Shown piece by piece: positions 1-13,084 of a stretch of 64,000 bases of DNA. Source of the stretch: Myoxocephalus aenaeus (taxonomy: Eukaryota > Chordata > Actinopteri > Perciformes > Cottidae); assembly GCA_038501785.1 (NCBI GenBank), contig JBAMJR010000031.1, forward strand, positions 14,437,501 to 14,501,500. The letters are read 5' to 3'. The notes beneath the pieces are model-generated. The model searched no databases. It saw only the letters and a list, made by a program, of their open reading frames with translations, and was not told where the DNA came from. Each line of letters starts with the position of its first letter. Position 1 is the first letter of the stretch. The position numbers were made by a program, and so were the translations under genes.

Positions 1-1849
1 TTTTATAGCCACCACAAACGGTGTAATAGGATTGTTATTCTCAGATGTAAACTCCTCTTTTTGTCATTTTTACCACCCAAATTTACAGAATAATCACAAA
101 GGAGCCAAGTAGCTCCAGCCATGAGTACATCATCCTGACCTGGTGGTAAAAACATTATGCACAACAACTCTTTGCTTGCAGATGAAGTGTCAAACACAGA
201 GTGCTTAACTTTCACTCCATGCAATCAGTGGGATCACCAGAATCTAACTGGAATCTTTTTTTTTCTTCTCCATTTCTTCATAGCCCATTATTGTTATTAA
301 TACTAAGAATCTGGGAAGATAAGAAGGCGGCTGCATCCAAAACTAAACGCTCTGTGTTCAGGGTTTCAAATCCATGGACTCACAGGGTCGAAATGTAACA
401 AAAATAAACTGTAACGCAGTTAGAGATGATTTATTTTAAATCAACTTAACTATCCCAGAAATAGACTATAAATATATCGCCGAATTGACTCATCTGACTT
501 CCATTATCAGGTGAACGGAACTGGAACAAATCAAATATCAACACCGTTTCTCTACTTACAAGAACACTCATTGACATTTCAGGTCACTTTCATGCATCAA
601 AATTAAACTACAACCCATTTGGGCCAGATTAAAATAACAACGACTCTCCATTCATGGTTCCCACAGGATGGACTTCGGTGATGCCCCGGCTTCAGCTGTA
701 GCGCCACCATGAGGTTCACGTTTATGGTTTTTGAATAAACGGATGGATTGCCATTAAATCTTTAATCATTTCCCCAGAAGATAACTCTTAAATGTTGCTC
801 AGCAGAGCTTCTCTCGTTTCCTCACCCTCCGCCTGCTGGCGTTGCGTGGCTGCTGCTCTCCTTCACGCCAGCGGGGATCTACACTGCAACCATTATGCCA
901 GAGATGATAGCAGAGTGTGAATGTGAAACATTATTCGTGTGGCGATGGTCGAGAGAAAATAGTTCCAACAAGAAACTGCTCACAAGAAGTTCTGTGGATT
1001 CTCAAGTCACCGGGTCCTGCTATCTGGATAGAGACGTTACTGTTGAGGTCTTTGTTGAGGTATGCGATTGCTCTTTTATTCATATAATATAATTTATGTA
1101 ATGCATGTCCACTTTATAGTTTTGCATTAGGACCATCAGCGGTTGGATTAAGTATCTCCTGAGAAATAAGACGTCAGATTAAGTGGCTTCAGTGCGTCAG
1201 ATACATATTTAATCAACATTTAGGTAAATGAAAGTATTGACGCACTGGGGATTTTGTTTTTAGTGCTAATTAGCAATAAATAACCAATATTCATACTACC
1301 AATACTATTTATTATGCCAGAACAAGTCGAGTCTGTCCCAATGCATAGTGCGTCACATGCAGTATGCCAAAAATACCAGGATGCTCGACTACATCCGGGA
1401 GCATTTTGCAGTATGTAAGCGAGCATGCCATTTAGGCTATTCCGACCCACAATCCTTTGCTCAGCAGAAACATGAGGAAGAGGGTCAAAGTTCGAGCGAG
1501 GTGCAAATGTTATGAGGAGGTAGCAATGTCCCAATGTTATGCACGCGGCACGCAACAGTGCAGTGCTTGGTAAGAGCGGCTGCAGTGCGACTAAAAGTGA
1601 ACAAAAGTACGCGATTTGCAGCGCAGCTCCATCCTCAAGGAGACGCCGCCATGAATAACCCTCAAACCCCTCAAACTCCGCCCCCTGCATTTCGGCAACA
1701 CAACCTGCTGCCGTTCATCCGAGGTCACAGGATGACATCATCGATGCCGATCTGCTTCCTCCATTAATGAGACGAGAGTTGATGCGGCGAGGTTCACGAA
1801 ACACTTGGAAATGTCCTCAGCTGACGCACACTGGAAGGAACCACAATCA
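1..1849. other. Non-coding flank with old repeat debris
   Basis: AT-rich sequence with no exon-like signal that I can support. Around 655-740 there is a stretch resembling a common fish dispersed repeat (a 'cccacaggatg...gtgatgcc...tagcgccaccatgagg' pattern), too decayed to name. An antisense open frame at 1220-1690 has no recognisable domain and I treat it as chance. Confidence 0.4.
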
Positions 1850-1865
1850 CGGTTCAAGTAAAGCC

Positions 1866-1871
1866 TTTATT
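1866..1871 (-). promoter_or_regulatory. Polyadenylation signal of the SEC24-like gene
   Basis: The minus strand reads AATAAA here, about 210 bases past the SEC24-like stop codon. The implied 3' UTR (roughly 1850-2082) carries short CA/GT runs on the plus strand at 1921-2035. The assignment rests on position and the hexamer only. Confidence 0.5.
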
Positions 1872-2082
1872 GATTTGTTTATTTATGGGTTATTCACACA
1901 CAGATCACGCTGTGGGCATCACACACACACCGACAGGAATAAATGAACATCGTAAACACATTTTTCAGAACAGCACGGCTCACATTCAACACATCACACA
2001 CACACACACGTACGCACACACACACACACACACGCACCGCCTGGAGTACTTCAGTCCGCGGGGTGAAAGCGTGCGCGTGAGG

Positions 2083-3810
2083 TCACTGCCGAACCCGGAC
2101 CGAGTTGACGTGGAGGTGGTAGAGGAAGTCGGCGTAGGACGCCCCCCCGTTGGGACTCTTGTCCTCCACCAGGTGGCGCTGCAGGGCCTCCTGGCAGGCG
2201 TCGCCCTGCTTCACCACCCGCAGCTGAGACAGAGAAAAAAGACACGGTGGTATCAACGGCTACAAGTCAGTCGACGTGTATCCCGACATGAGGAGGAGGA
2301 GGAGGTCTCACTCCCTCCGTCTGCCACTTTTAGGTTTTATTTTCCGGGGAATCATCTCATGAATCTGAATCCGTGTCAGCGGGGAAACATCAACACCAGA
2401 GTCATTTAAAAGGTTTGCTCTCTATGAGAAGAGTCTCCACACATGATCCGACCAGAGGGAAACTAAACTAAAAGACTAATGTCGGTGCTCAACTTTTTTT
2501 TTTTTTATTTAATTTAACTATCACGTTTCCTTCAGGATTTTGTGAAATGTTTTGACAAATAAAATAATGTGTCGCAGAAAAGGTGTGTTTGTTAATTTGC
2601 ACAAAACCAATTTTAAGGAATATTAATCTAGTGAATAACTTCAGCTCTAAAATAGGCTATCTGTGAAAGTAGAAGTATTAGAAATGTAGATTGTAATTGT
2701 GTTTCTCGCTTTGTTTTGCAAAGTAACACAAGATACCAGAGCGTAAACGCAGCTGGAATCGATCAAATGAATCACGGCCCCGTTCTATTTAGTGTGTGAC
2801 AGCCACTCCGGTGAGCCTGCGTGCACAGCAGCAGGGCCCTGGCCCACCGAAATGGAACAGGGCCAAAGTTCATATTATTATTTCCACATGTTTCTTCACA
2901 GTGGCTGCTGCTAAATCTGACACGACATGAACTCATTCGCAGTGAGAAGCGCGGCAACGGAGGAGTCGCCCCGATCTGACTTCCCGCATTGAGACAGCAG
3001 CTGTGTCGTTTCGGGGGGTCACGAGCCATCGGCGGGACGCTCGGCGGCTCACCTGGCGGGCGCACGGCGCCTGGGAGTTGAGCGCGTGGATGAGGGATCG
3101 AACGCCGACGGACAGAGGGTTGTCAAGAACGGGCAGCTTGGTCTGAAGAAACACAAAACGGCACAAAGAGAGTCAATGCTACACAGCGCTTCGTGTCTTT
3201 TTTATTACTACTTAATTTTGAAACCTTTACGCAAAGCGGATACAAAGTCTTTTTTACATTTTCTATTAATTACAATTCCATTTAAAAAATATGTGATTTC
3301 AGTTGGCCGTTATTTTTGTTCCCGCTCCAGCCCTCGCTTACCTCTCCGGAGGGCAGGGAGGAGAAGCAGCCGGCGTTGAAGAGCTCCGCCAGGGTGCATG
3401 CTGGGACTTGGGTGCCGACCCAGAGCAGCAGCGTGAGGGGAGCGTGCACCAAATACAGACATCCGGGCTCCAGGCTGGCAGCGCAGCAGCGCAGCGCCTC
3501 CTCCGGGTTCGGAGAGCTGGAGCCGTCCACCGAGAGCGGCTGCAGGGGGGACAAATGAGCGAAACGTGACCTGAAGTGTGTGTCAACGCTACGAAGGATG
3601 AAACAAAGATGGTGTTGACGGTACTGGTACCGGAGGCAGCAGCAGCGGGTAGAAGTGTGTGGAGGTGCTGCAGGTGTCCATGCCGAGCACCTGGCAGCGC
3701 TGCTGCAGCCGCTGGTGGACGGAGCTCCGCAGGCCCGGCAGCAGCACCTCGCTCTTCCTCAGACTGTTGATGTAAACAGGGAGCGCTCGCAGGTACTGAG
3801 GGAGGACCAG

Positions 3811-3879
<69 letters not shown>

Positions 3880-4277
3880 TCATAGTTAAAGTAGGAAGGA
3901 TACAGAGGGATATAAGAAAAATCTGATTTTTTTTTCTCTACAATAACCATTTTTTGACATTTACAGGAGTAAAGAGAACCCGTTGTACTTCTGGAAGTCT
4001 TTAAAAGTATGAAGTGTATTTCATGCGTCCGAAGCTCACCTGTCCAGCCGACACCGAGGCAGAGCAGCAGTGTTTGCGGTAGGACGCCAGCGCTTCCGTC
4101 ACCTCCGTCTGCAGTTCCTCCCTCAGCTCCTGTAGAGGGCGCTCCAACGCTGAGCAGTAAACTAGACGCAACAAAAAGCACACGTTAATGTCGTCTTGTG
4201 TGACATTTTAAGAATGTCTGTAAAACAAACTATAACATAACTAAGAAGACTGCGTCTAATGGCTTCGAATATTATAC

Positions 4278-4358
<81 letters not shown>

Positions 4359-7300
4359 CACAGTACATACCACATTATATGTACAGTTCAGATTTAGAGG
4401 GGAATCTACTGGACTCTTTTGGCTTTAGATTGTGAAAGCTCTTATGTTTATGGAAAATAATGTGGTCTTCATTAACAACAATATCCCAGGTATGAGGAAA
4501 TCTATAAACCATATTGATCATGGTCTCATTTGTTTACAAATTGCATAATAAAAGGCATCAATATTAATTGGACATTGATAAATGTTGACGTCAAAAAGGG
4601 ATAAATGTATCACTTCAATGATATAATATGGATACTTTTGCAAACCGGCGCACTTAATATACTGAAGTAAACGATAGACTACAACAGAGTACAATGAAGA
4701 TTACTATAGTCTCACATTCTCATGAAGTCTATTCATTTCAAAGCATTTGTGGTATTATTAGCTATTCACAACAACTGCTGCTGCTGGTGTTGATAAGCAT
4801 TGCATTCTTCATGGTTTCCGCACTCATCTACAGTAGAAGTTCCTCACTTTTTTTGCAGTAGAAGGTGAGTAATGTTTGGGCCTGGTACTGCCGGAAAGTG
4901 TCCTGCAGGCGAGGAGAGCATCGCAGGGTCAGCGTGTGAACCCGGGTCCTCCGCTCTCCTGTCTGGGTGCTGTAGCACAGGGCCGTCTGACAGAGAGGGG
5001 GATTAGGGTTACTTTTCTTTTTTTAAAGAGATAGTTTAAGCAGGGTTCATACACATTTTGACCAACGGATTTCCATGACTTTAAACCAAATTTCCATGAC
5101 CGAACATTTTGTGAAATCTCGGTGTATACATGAAAAAGTGAGAAAATGTAGTATTTAAACTAACAATGTAAACGAATTCCAAAGCATACAGTAAACCTTA
5201 ACTGACACAACTGAATGAGAGACAATAGTTTGATTAAAAGAATAAACATTTATATAGATGCCTGTATGGATGCCTGCTTTTATTTTGAGGGTCTTTCTTT
5301 TAAAAGCATGTTAATTATTTCAAACTCAGCATAAATGAACGTCATGATCACATGAATATAACACATTTACATGACTTTTCCAAAACTTTTGGTATTTTAA
5401 TTTTTTCAAGGACTTTTCCAGGCCTGGAAATAACCATTTTAAAATTCCATGACTTTTCCAGGTTTTCCATGAGCGTAAGAACCCTGTTTAAGGGAAGTCA
5501 AACTGCAGATTAAGCGTGTCAACAGAATGCCATCTGCACTGAGTTACTTATTTATTAAAAGGTAGATAACAGTGTATCAAATGTATCACAAATGGTCCAA
5601 CAAATAAATTAAATCTCAACCAACAGCAGGATTCGAATGACAGAAAGGCAACAAAAGCTACCGGTCTGGATATTCCCCCCCTCCGTGGTCTAAGAACTGA
5701 AGAACAAACCTGTATGGCGACGCCTCTCGTCTCGTCCAGAGCTCTGGTGTGTGCGAGCTCCACGGCCAGCGTTGTCCTCCGATCGAGGGTCGCCATCGCG
5801 ACCCGGCTGGGGCTGGACTCTGGGATGAAAAGCCCGTAACAGCCGGACACGCGCATATCTGGATGGGCGAGGACAGGGGCGGAGAGTGGAGTCACAGGTA
5901 CCTATACCGGTAATCACACTTAAAAAAAATGTTAAACTCACCTTTGCTGACAAAAGTCCTGAGCTCAGCCTTGTAGGCCGTGTCCGTCTCTACGATGCTC
6001 TTTAGATCAGTGCTGAAACGCTCTCTGTCCAACTCCCCCTGCAGTGGGAACACAGTCGACAATGAGACCGCCAACTCGTCTGTATTTTGTATTTTCACTT
6101 TGTGCTAAGCTAACTGGCTGCTGGCTGTAGCCTTGAATGTAGTAGACAAAAAAAAAAGCGGGATCAATCTTTCCATCCGACTCTTGGCAAAATGTCAAAC
6201 TGTTCATCCATCCATCCATCCATTTTCGACCGCTTATCCGGGGTCGGGTCGCGGTGGCAGCAGGTTCAGCAGGCCGACCCAGGCTTCCCTCTCACCCGCA
6301 ACACTTTCCAGCTCATCCTGGGGGACCCCGAGGCGTTCCAAGGCCAGCCGGGAGATATAATCCCTCCAGCGTGTCCTCGGTCTTCCCCGGGGTCTCCTAC
6401 CAGTTGGACGTGCCTGGAAAACCTCTAATGGGAGGCGTCCAGGAGGCATCCTGACTAGATGCCCGAACCACCTCAGCTGACTCCTTTCGACACGAAGGAG
6501 CAGCGACTCGACTCCAAGCTCCCTCCGGATGTCCGAGCTCCTTACCCTATCTCTAAGGCTGAGCCCGGCCACCCTACGGAGGAAGCTCATTTCGGCCGCT
6601 TGTATCCGAGACCTCGTTCTTTCGGTCACGACCCAGAGTTTGTGACCATAGGTGAGGGTTGGAATGTAGACCGACCAGTAAATGGAGAGCTTCGCCTTCC
6701 GGCTCAGCTCCCTCTTCACCAAGACGGACCGGTACAGCGCCTGTTTTACTGCTGCAGCCGCACCGATCCGCCTGTCGATCTCACGCTCCACCTTACCCTC
6801 ACTCGTGAACAAGACCCCGAGATACTTGAACTCCTTCACTTGGGGTAGGCAGTTTGTCCCCACCTGGAGGGAGCAGTCCACCGGTTTCCGGCAGAGCACC
6901 ATGGCCTCAGATTTGGAGGTGCTAACTCTCATCCCTGCCGCTTCACACTCGGCTGCAAAACGCCCCAGTGAATGCTGGAGGTCACGGTCCGAGGAGGCAA
7001 ACAGGACCACATCATCCGCGAACAGCAGAGATGCGATCCCGAGACTCCCGAACCGGATCTTCTCCGCCCCCTGGCTGCGCCTAGATATCCTGTCCATGAA
7101 AGTCACGAACAGGACCGGTGATAAAGGGCAGCCCTGGCGGAGACCAACACCCACCGGGAACGTGTCTGACTTACTACCGAGGATACGAACACAGCTCCTA
7201 CTGCCGGCGTACAGAGACCGGATGGCCCGTGCCAACGGGTCCGGCACCCCATACTCCCGCAGCACCCCCCACAAAACCCCCCGAGGGACCCGGTCGAAAG

Positions 7301-7956
7301 CCTTTTCCAAGTCCACAAAGCACATGTAGACTGGTTGGGCAAACTCCCAGGACCCCTCCAGTAGTCTTGCGAGGGTAAAGAGCTGGTCCACTGTTCCACG
7401 GCCGGGACGGAATCCACACTGTTCGTCTTGAATCTGAGGTTCGACAAGCGGTCGGAGCCTCCTTTCCAGCACCCTGGCATAAACTGTTCCTTTAAAAAAA
7501 AAAAAAAAATGTAGTTCATTTTGTGCCATTTCCAGTGCTACCATGGGAGGAGCTGCCGGTATACCTGCAGGTGGCTGTAGGTGTACAGAGCTCCGCCTGT
7601 TAGATATGGAATGTGCCCCGGCCAAGCCCCGCCCACGTCTTGCTGGGAGAGGACAAACAGGTGAACGCCGCAGCCCTGACTGACGCAGTCCCTGGCCAAT
7701 GAGACGGCTAGCTCCGACGGCTGAAAGATGGACTGGGGATAGAAGAGGCAATTAACGCATCCATACAATCCTGAAACTCCTCTCTTCATACTTGCACTGA
7801 ATGTTGCTTTATCCTCTCACCTGTACTGGAATTCCTAAGAGTTTAGCACAGTGACACAGAAGTAAGATCTTACACCCAGGGCCCGCCCCCCCTAATCATC
7901 TTATGGAGACTGAGAGGTATATGAAGTACAGTGTGTGTGTGTGAGTATATGAAGTA

Positions 7957-8029
<73 letters not shown>

Positions 8030-8751
8030 GTACCTTTGGTTGGTTGGAGCCAAAGAACCCTGAGGATGAGTTTGTGTGTCCCATCTCTATCAGAGGGGCA
8101 GTGTGGAAGATCAGCAGCTTGCCAGGACAACTCAGGGCCTAGACGTAATAAATAATAAATATTAAATAATTTCAGTGAATCAGAATCCAAATCTGAAACG
8201 GTTTATTGCCAAATACATTTGCACGTGCAAAGAATTTAGCTCGGTGTGTGGAGCGTGACAATAAACATTATTAAACAATTAACAGAAGACATTAATTAAG
8301 AATAACAAATATGAAAATATACTATAAAATATGATAAACAAACAAATTAAGAGTCTGTTACTGCAGATGGGAAGTATTTTTATTTATGTTTGAATAGTCC
8401 CTGGCATAAATTGAATAAAATAAAAATACATTTTATGATGCATAATAATGATGTACAAAAAACAAACAAATTACATATATTATCTTAACTGTCCACTGTC
8501 GCTGTTATTGCTGTTAATGTGCTAGAGTGACATCGCTGCCAATAATCGACAGCTTGCCATCATTATCCCTCCATGTGCAGCCACAATTAATTCGGGAGAA
8601 ACTTTGAATGAAGTCTGAAGAAAGCGCGTCAAAGTCTGAGCGGCGATCACCGACCTGCAGCACGGCGAGCGCGGCTTTGACCGGCAGCTCCATGGGAACG
8701 CCACTCGACTCGCCACACTCTGGACTCAACTGAGGAATAAGCTGCAACACA

Positions 8752-8836
<85 letters not shown>

Positions 8837-11800
8837 GACGGATAATGATCACTTTACGCCAAAGAATACCAAAGTGAGTTCAAATATTTTCAGCAAAGTA
8901 GCGAAACAAATTTCACTTTTATTTGCAGGGATGTATTTGTTATCTCAGATTATTCTGGAAATGAACGTAAGAAGTACCTCCTTTAAAATGGGAGCACAAT
9001 GTTGATGCCATTTAGGTTAATGAGCTTCATAAAAGCAGCCCATAAAACAAGATTTTGGGGGTCTCAAATTGTCTGAGACGTCGTCATCCACTAAATCAAC
9101 GGCAATAGTTTCCTTTCAGCTGCTGGGCCCGATGGTTTCTAAGTGGATGCTTTCCTAATCTAGAATTGGGAATTGCCGCTTTAATTGCCGCCTCAATTAC
9201 CGCCTCAAGTTGCAGTTTACAGCCACGTCTTTGCAAAATATAATCGTTTTATCTCTGTTAAATTGTCCTATTTATCCTTGATGTTTTTTTTTGTTACAGC
9301 CGGAAAAAAAAATTGTGACCTTTGACCTCCATATTCTAATCTTCTAAAGACACTTCCCCGTTGTCTACACTCTTCAGAACCAGAGGTTGTCGTCCAGATA
9401 TAACAGGGAATGGGCCGGAGGTGAAATCACACTGACCTTGACCTTTGACCTCCAACATCCTCGAGTCCGTGTGGACTAAAACCGAGCTCATCAGAATTAG
9501 GCTATTCATGAAGCTAGAACATACGTGAACATAACATTTCAATATTGATTGGAATAGGAATGCATACAACTGGACTCTGGTTACCTTTCCAAACTGCCTA
9601 TGCAGTCTTTCAGGGGCACCAGGAGCCCCTCCCTCACAGGAAGCTGCAGGTCTTCCGTCTCCGCGATGACCAGCATGTGTGGGCGGGACAGGGCCGGGCT
9701 CAGGTCGTACAGGTGGATCCTGCTGTCGTACGTCATCAAACCAACGCGGACGTCCGACAAGCCATCGCCGCCCTCCCTGCACACATCAGAGGAGACCAGA
9801 CCGTGGACCATTGTCCCAGTGTTTCCAAACCTGCACAGGGTGTGTGCATTTATAGCGAGATGGGAGTGTATTTTACCTCGTCAGAGAGGTGAGCATGGTG
9901 AGTATTTGTTGTGTTGCAAACTCCAAATGTCCTCCTCTCACCGCTGATGCAGACACGTCGACGGCCAGCAGCAGTGCAGCAGGTTCACCCTGAAATGAAG
10001 TACAACAGCTTACACACACGGCATCTCTCCCTGTGCAATTATGAGAAAAACACTACAGTGAAGAAACGTTAAAACGTATACTGAATTATTCCAGGAGCTG
10101 TGGTTTCCCTCCTTCTCGGCACCAAATTACGGCCGTAACTGTAACCTGCCGATCTTTTTTTCAATTAAAGAAAATATTGGTCCACAAAATGTGAGAAAAA
10201 GTGCCCTTCACAAGGAAGACATTTTCAAATTGCTAGTCTTGTCTGAACAAAAGCAAAGATATTACATTTACAATGATATAAAAACACAGAAAAAGGAACA
10301 CCGCCTCACATTTGTGAAGCTATAAATCGGCAAATAAATGGTATTACTCCTTGATAAATGTCCTACATAAAAACTACCAACATGGAAACGAACCCTCTGA
10401 GAATGGAGTATCTCGTATGACCCCATACTGAGTTCAGGCCTCTTGTCTTTATCCACCCGAACGCCCTCCACCCCTCTGGTGGGCTGGTAGTGTTGCCACG
10501 GCACTGGGACACAAGAGAGGGGACAAACAGCCGTTTCAACACAGCGAGTTGGCTTCAAATGTCGTGATTTTTCACTGCCTGAGAATAGAACGGTCTATTT
10601 CTGACCAGGAAATCATATTTCCATAACTCTGCCTATTTGACAGGTTTAACACTGAACCTGCACTGTTACCTGTATGCAGAGATGGCCAATGTTAACTCTT
10701 ACCTTCGCCCAGTTTCCCACAGAAGGGGCAGTAAAACCTCTGACCACAGTCCTGCCAGCCCATCGCCGGGCACATGGAGGCTCCGCAACAACCACAACCC
10801 ATCACGCACTCTGGCTCGTTGCACACTGGCAGGGGCATCTGGTGGCAAAACATAAAGACAAGTCAAATGAAATACACGCGGCTACAAGCACAGAAACCAT
10901 CGCTCTTAACGGTGTGATTGCAAACATCCGTCCAGAATGAGCAGAGAAGCTGAAAACTGACCTCTCCCGCATTTAGTTTTGCCAGAGGAGTGACCAGCGC
11001 CCCCAGCGGCAGGCGGCTGAGGAGGGCAGTCGGACCGTCACAGGGGACGCAGTACGAGGCGGAGCGGATGGCGAGAGGACTCGCGTTACCTGGAGTTCCA
11101 CAGAGACACGGTCAGGAATGACATGAAGGTGGCTTAAAGTAAGGCGGCTTAAAGTAAGGTGGCTTAAAGTAAGGTGGCTTAAAGTAAGGCGGCTTAAAGT
11201 AAGGTGGCTTAAAGTAAGGCGGCTTAAAGTAAGGTGGCTTAAAGTAAGGCGGCTTAAAGTAAGGTGGCTTAAAGTAAGGTGGCTTAAAGTAAGGCGGCTT
11301 AAAGTAAGGTGGCTTAAAGTAAGGCGGCTTAAAGTAAGGCGGCTTAAAGTAAGGTGGCTTAAAGTAAGGCGGCTTAAAGTAAGGTGGCTTAAAGTAAGGT
11401 GGCTTAAAGTAAGGTGGCTTAAAGTAAGGCGGCTTAAAGTAAGGTGGCTTAAAGTAAGGTGGCTTAAAGTAAGGTGGCTTAAAGTAAGGCGGCTTAAAGT
11501 AAGGTGGCTTAAAGTAAGGTGGCTTAAAGTAAGGCGGCTTAAAGTAAGGTGGCTTAAAGTAAGGTGGCTTAAAGTAAGGTGGCTTAAAGTAAGGTGGCTT
11601 AAAGTAAGGCGTGACAGGAAGAACTGGAGGACGGCGGTTTGATGAAATGCCTTGTGATTGGGCTGCAAACCAATTTCCCCAGGGGGAGAAATAAAGTACT
11701 TACTCACATCCTTACTTACATACTTATGTTATTACTGACATATGTACTAACTTACTTACTTATATACTTACTCACTTACATATTTACATACATACTTACT

Positions 11801-13028
11801 CACATACTTATGTATATACGTACGTACTTACATACTTATGTACATACTTTTGTTATTACTGACATATGTACTAACTTAAGTATGTACATATACGTACGTA
11901 CTTACATACTTATGTACATACTTACTCACATACTTATGTATATACGTACGTACTTACATACTTACATACTTTTGTTATTACTGACGTATGTACTAACTTA
12001 CTTACAAACTTACTTACTTGCGTAATTACTTATATACTTACTCATATTTGTACTCTATTTTCCTGAGATTGCACATGTTTATGGCACAATTGTTTTCTCT
12101 TGTTTTATGTGGGATTTACCTTTTGGAGTACTTTAAGTACTGAAAGCACTCAGTATGCATGGAATACAAATACGGTATGTTGCGAGTCATCTTTGTGAAA
12201 CCCATACAAGGTTGTGTGCTTTTACCCCGGTCCTCTACGATACAGGAAGTAGTTGCCAGAGGAGGAAGACGGGAAAAAGGCTCCGAGACGAAGAGCTTGC
12301 CCCCCCACTCTGCCGCGTCCTCTGCAATGACCTTCACCTGAGACGCACAGAGAGAGACAGAGGTGTCACCTGTACGATCAGCGACAGCAAGGTACCGTTT
12401 CACTGTGGCTCAGGATCTACTGTAAAATATCTATGTTCACACTCATGTCTTAACAAGTATGAACTTACTAATCAGCACTAAATCTGTTCTGGAGCGTACG
12501 TCATTTCATTGTCAAAGAACGCCGTACAGGAGGAACGTTTCTAGTTCAAAACAATAGTAGATGAGGGTCAGAAATCCCTAATACGACACGTGCACTCCCA
12601 GATGCAGCAGTAAAAGCCTGAGAAGAATCTTTCATAGACGGAGGATCGATAAAAGAAGTGAAATGAGAACTTACAACACTGGGCAGCAGCTCCGGGTCCA
12701 GGCCGTAACGAGACTCAGAGCTAGGAGACTGCAGAGAGAGGATTTATCATATTGAATGAATGCTTTTAACACACTAGTCAATGTAGTTATTGCAATATTG
12801 AGTCTAGAAAAACACCCTTTGACTCTGTGGAATGAAAACCAAAACATCCCTTATATTGTGTTTTCTTTTTCTTTTACAGAGATGAAAATGCATTTTCAAA
12901 CTCTTCAGTGCCAAGGCTAAATGGAAAATATCTCAAATTGTACTTTATTATATCAACACATAACGGAATATTATGCACCTGTACTTGTACATGGCGATCG
13001 GCTGATTTTACAGATAGGGAATATTACA

Positions 13029-13084
<56 letters not shown>

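Noticed and set aside
1220..1690. 156-residue minus-strand ORF
   Set aside because: No recognisable domain, no splice or promoter context, and not repeated elsewhere in the window. Probably chance or an old repeat.
7538..7751. N-terminal extension of the LINE ORF into 7490-7751
   Set aside because: This part is the SEC24-like exon 7732-7565 read out of frame. The 9-bp target duplication puts the LINE's left limit at 7480.
8655..8741. Alternative acceptor for SEC24-like exon 10 at 8742/8741 (TTGCAG|CTTATT)
   Set aside because: It looks like a better consensus, but it breaks the frame with exon 9776-9585. The TAG at 8753-8752 keeps the frame and adds the conserved residues.
10973..11707. 244-residue antisense ORF rich in LTLSH/LTLSR
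   Set aside because: It is the 15-bp minisatellite read in one frame. The period is a multiple of three, so the frame stays open by default. Its tail overlaps a SEC24-like exon in the wrong frame.
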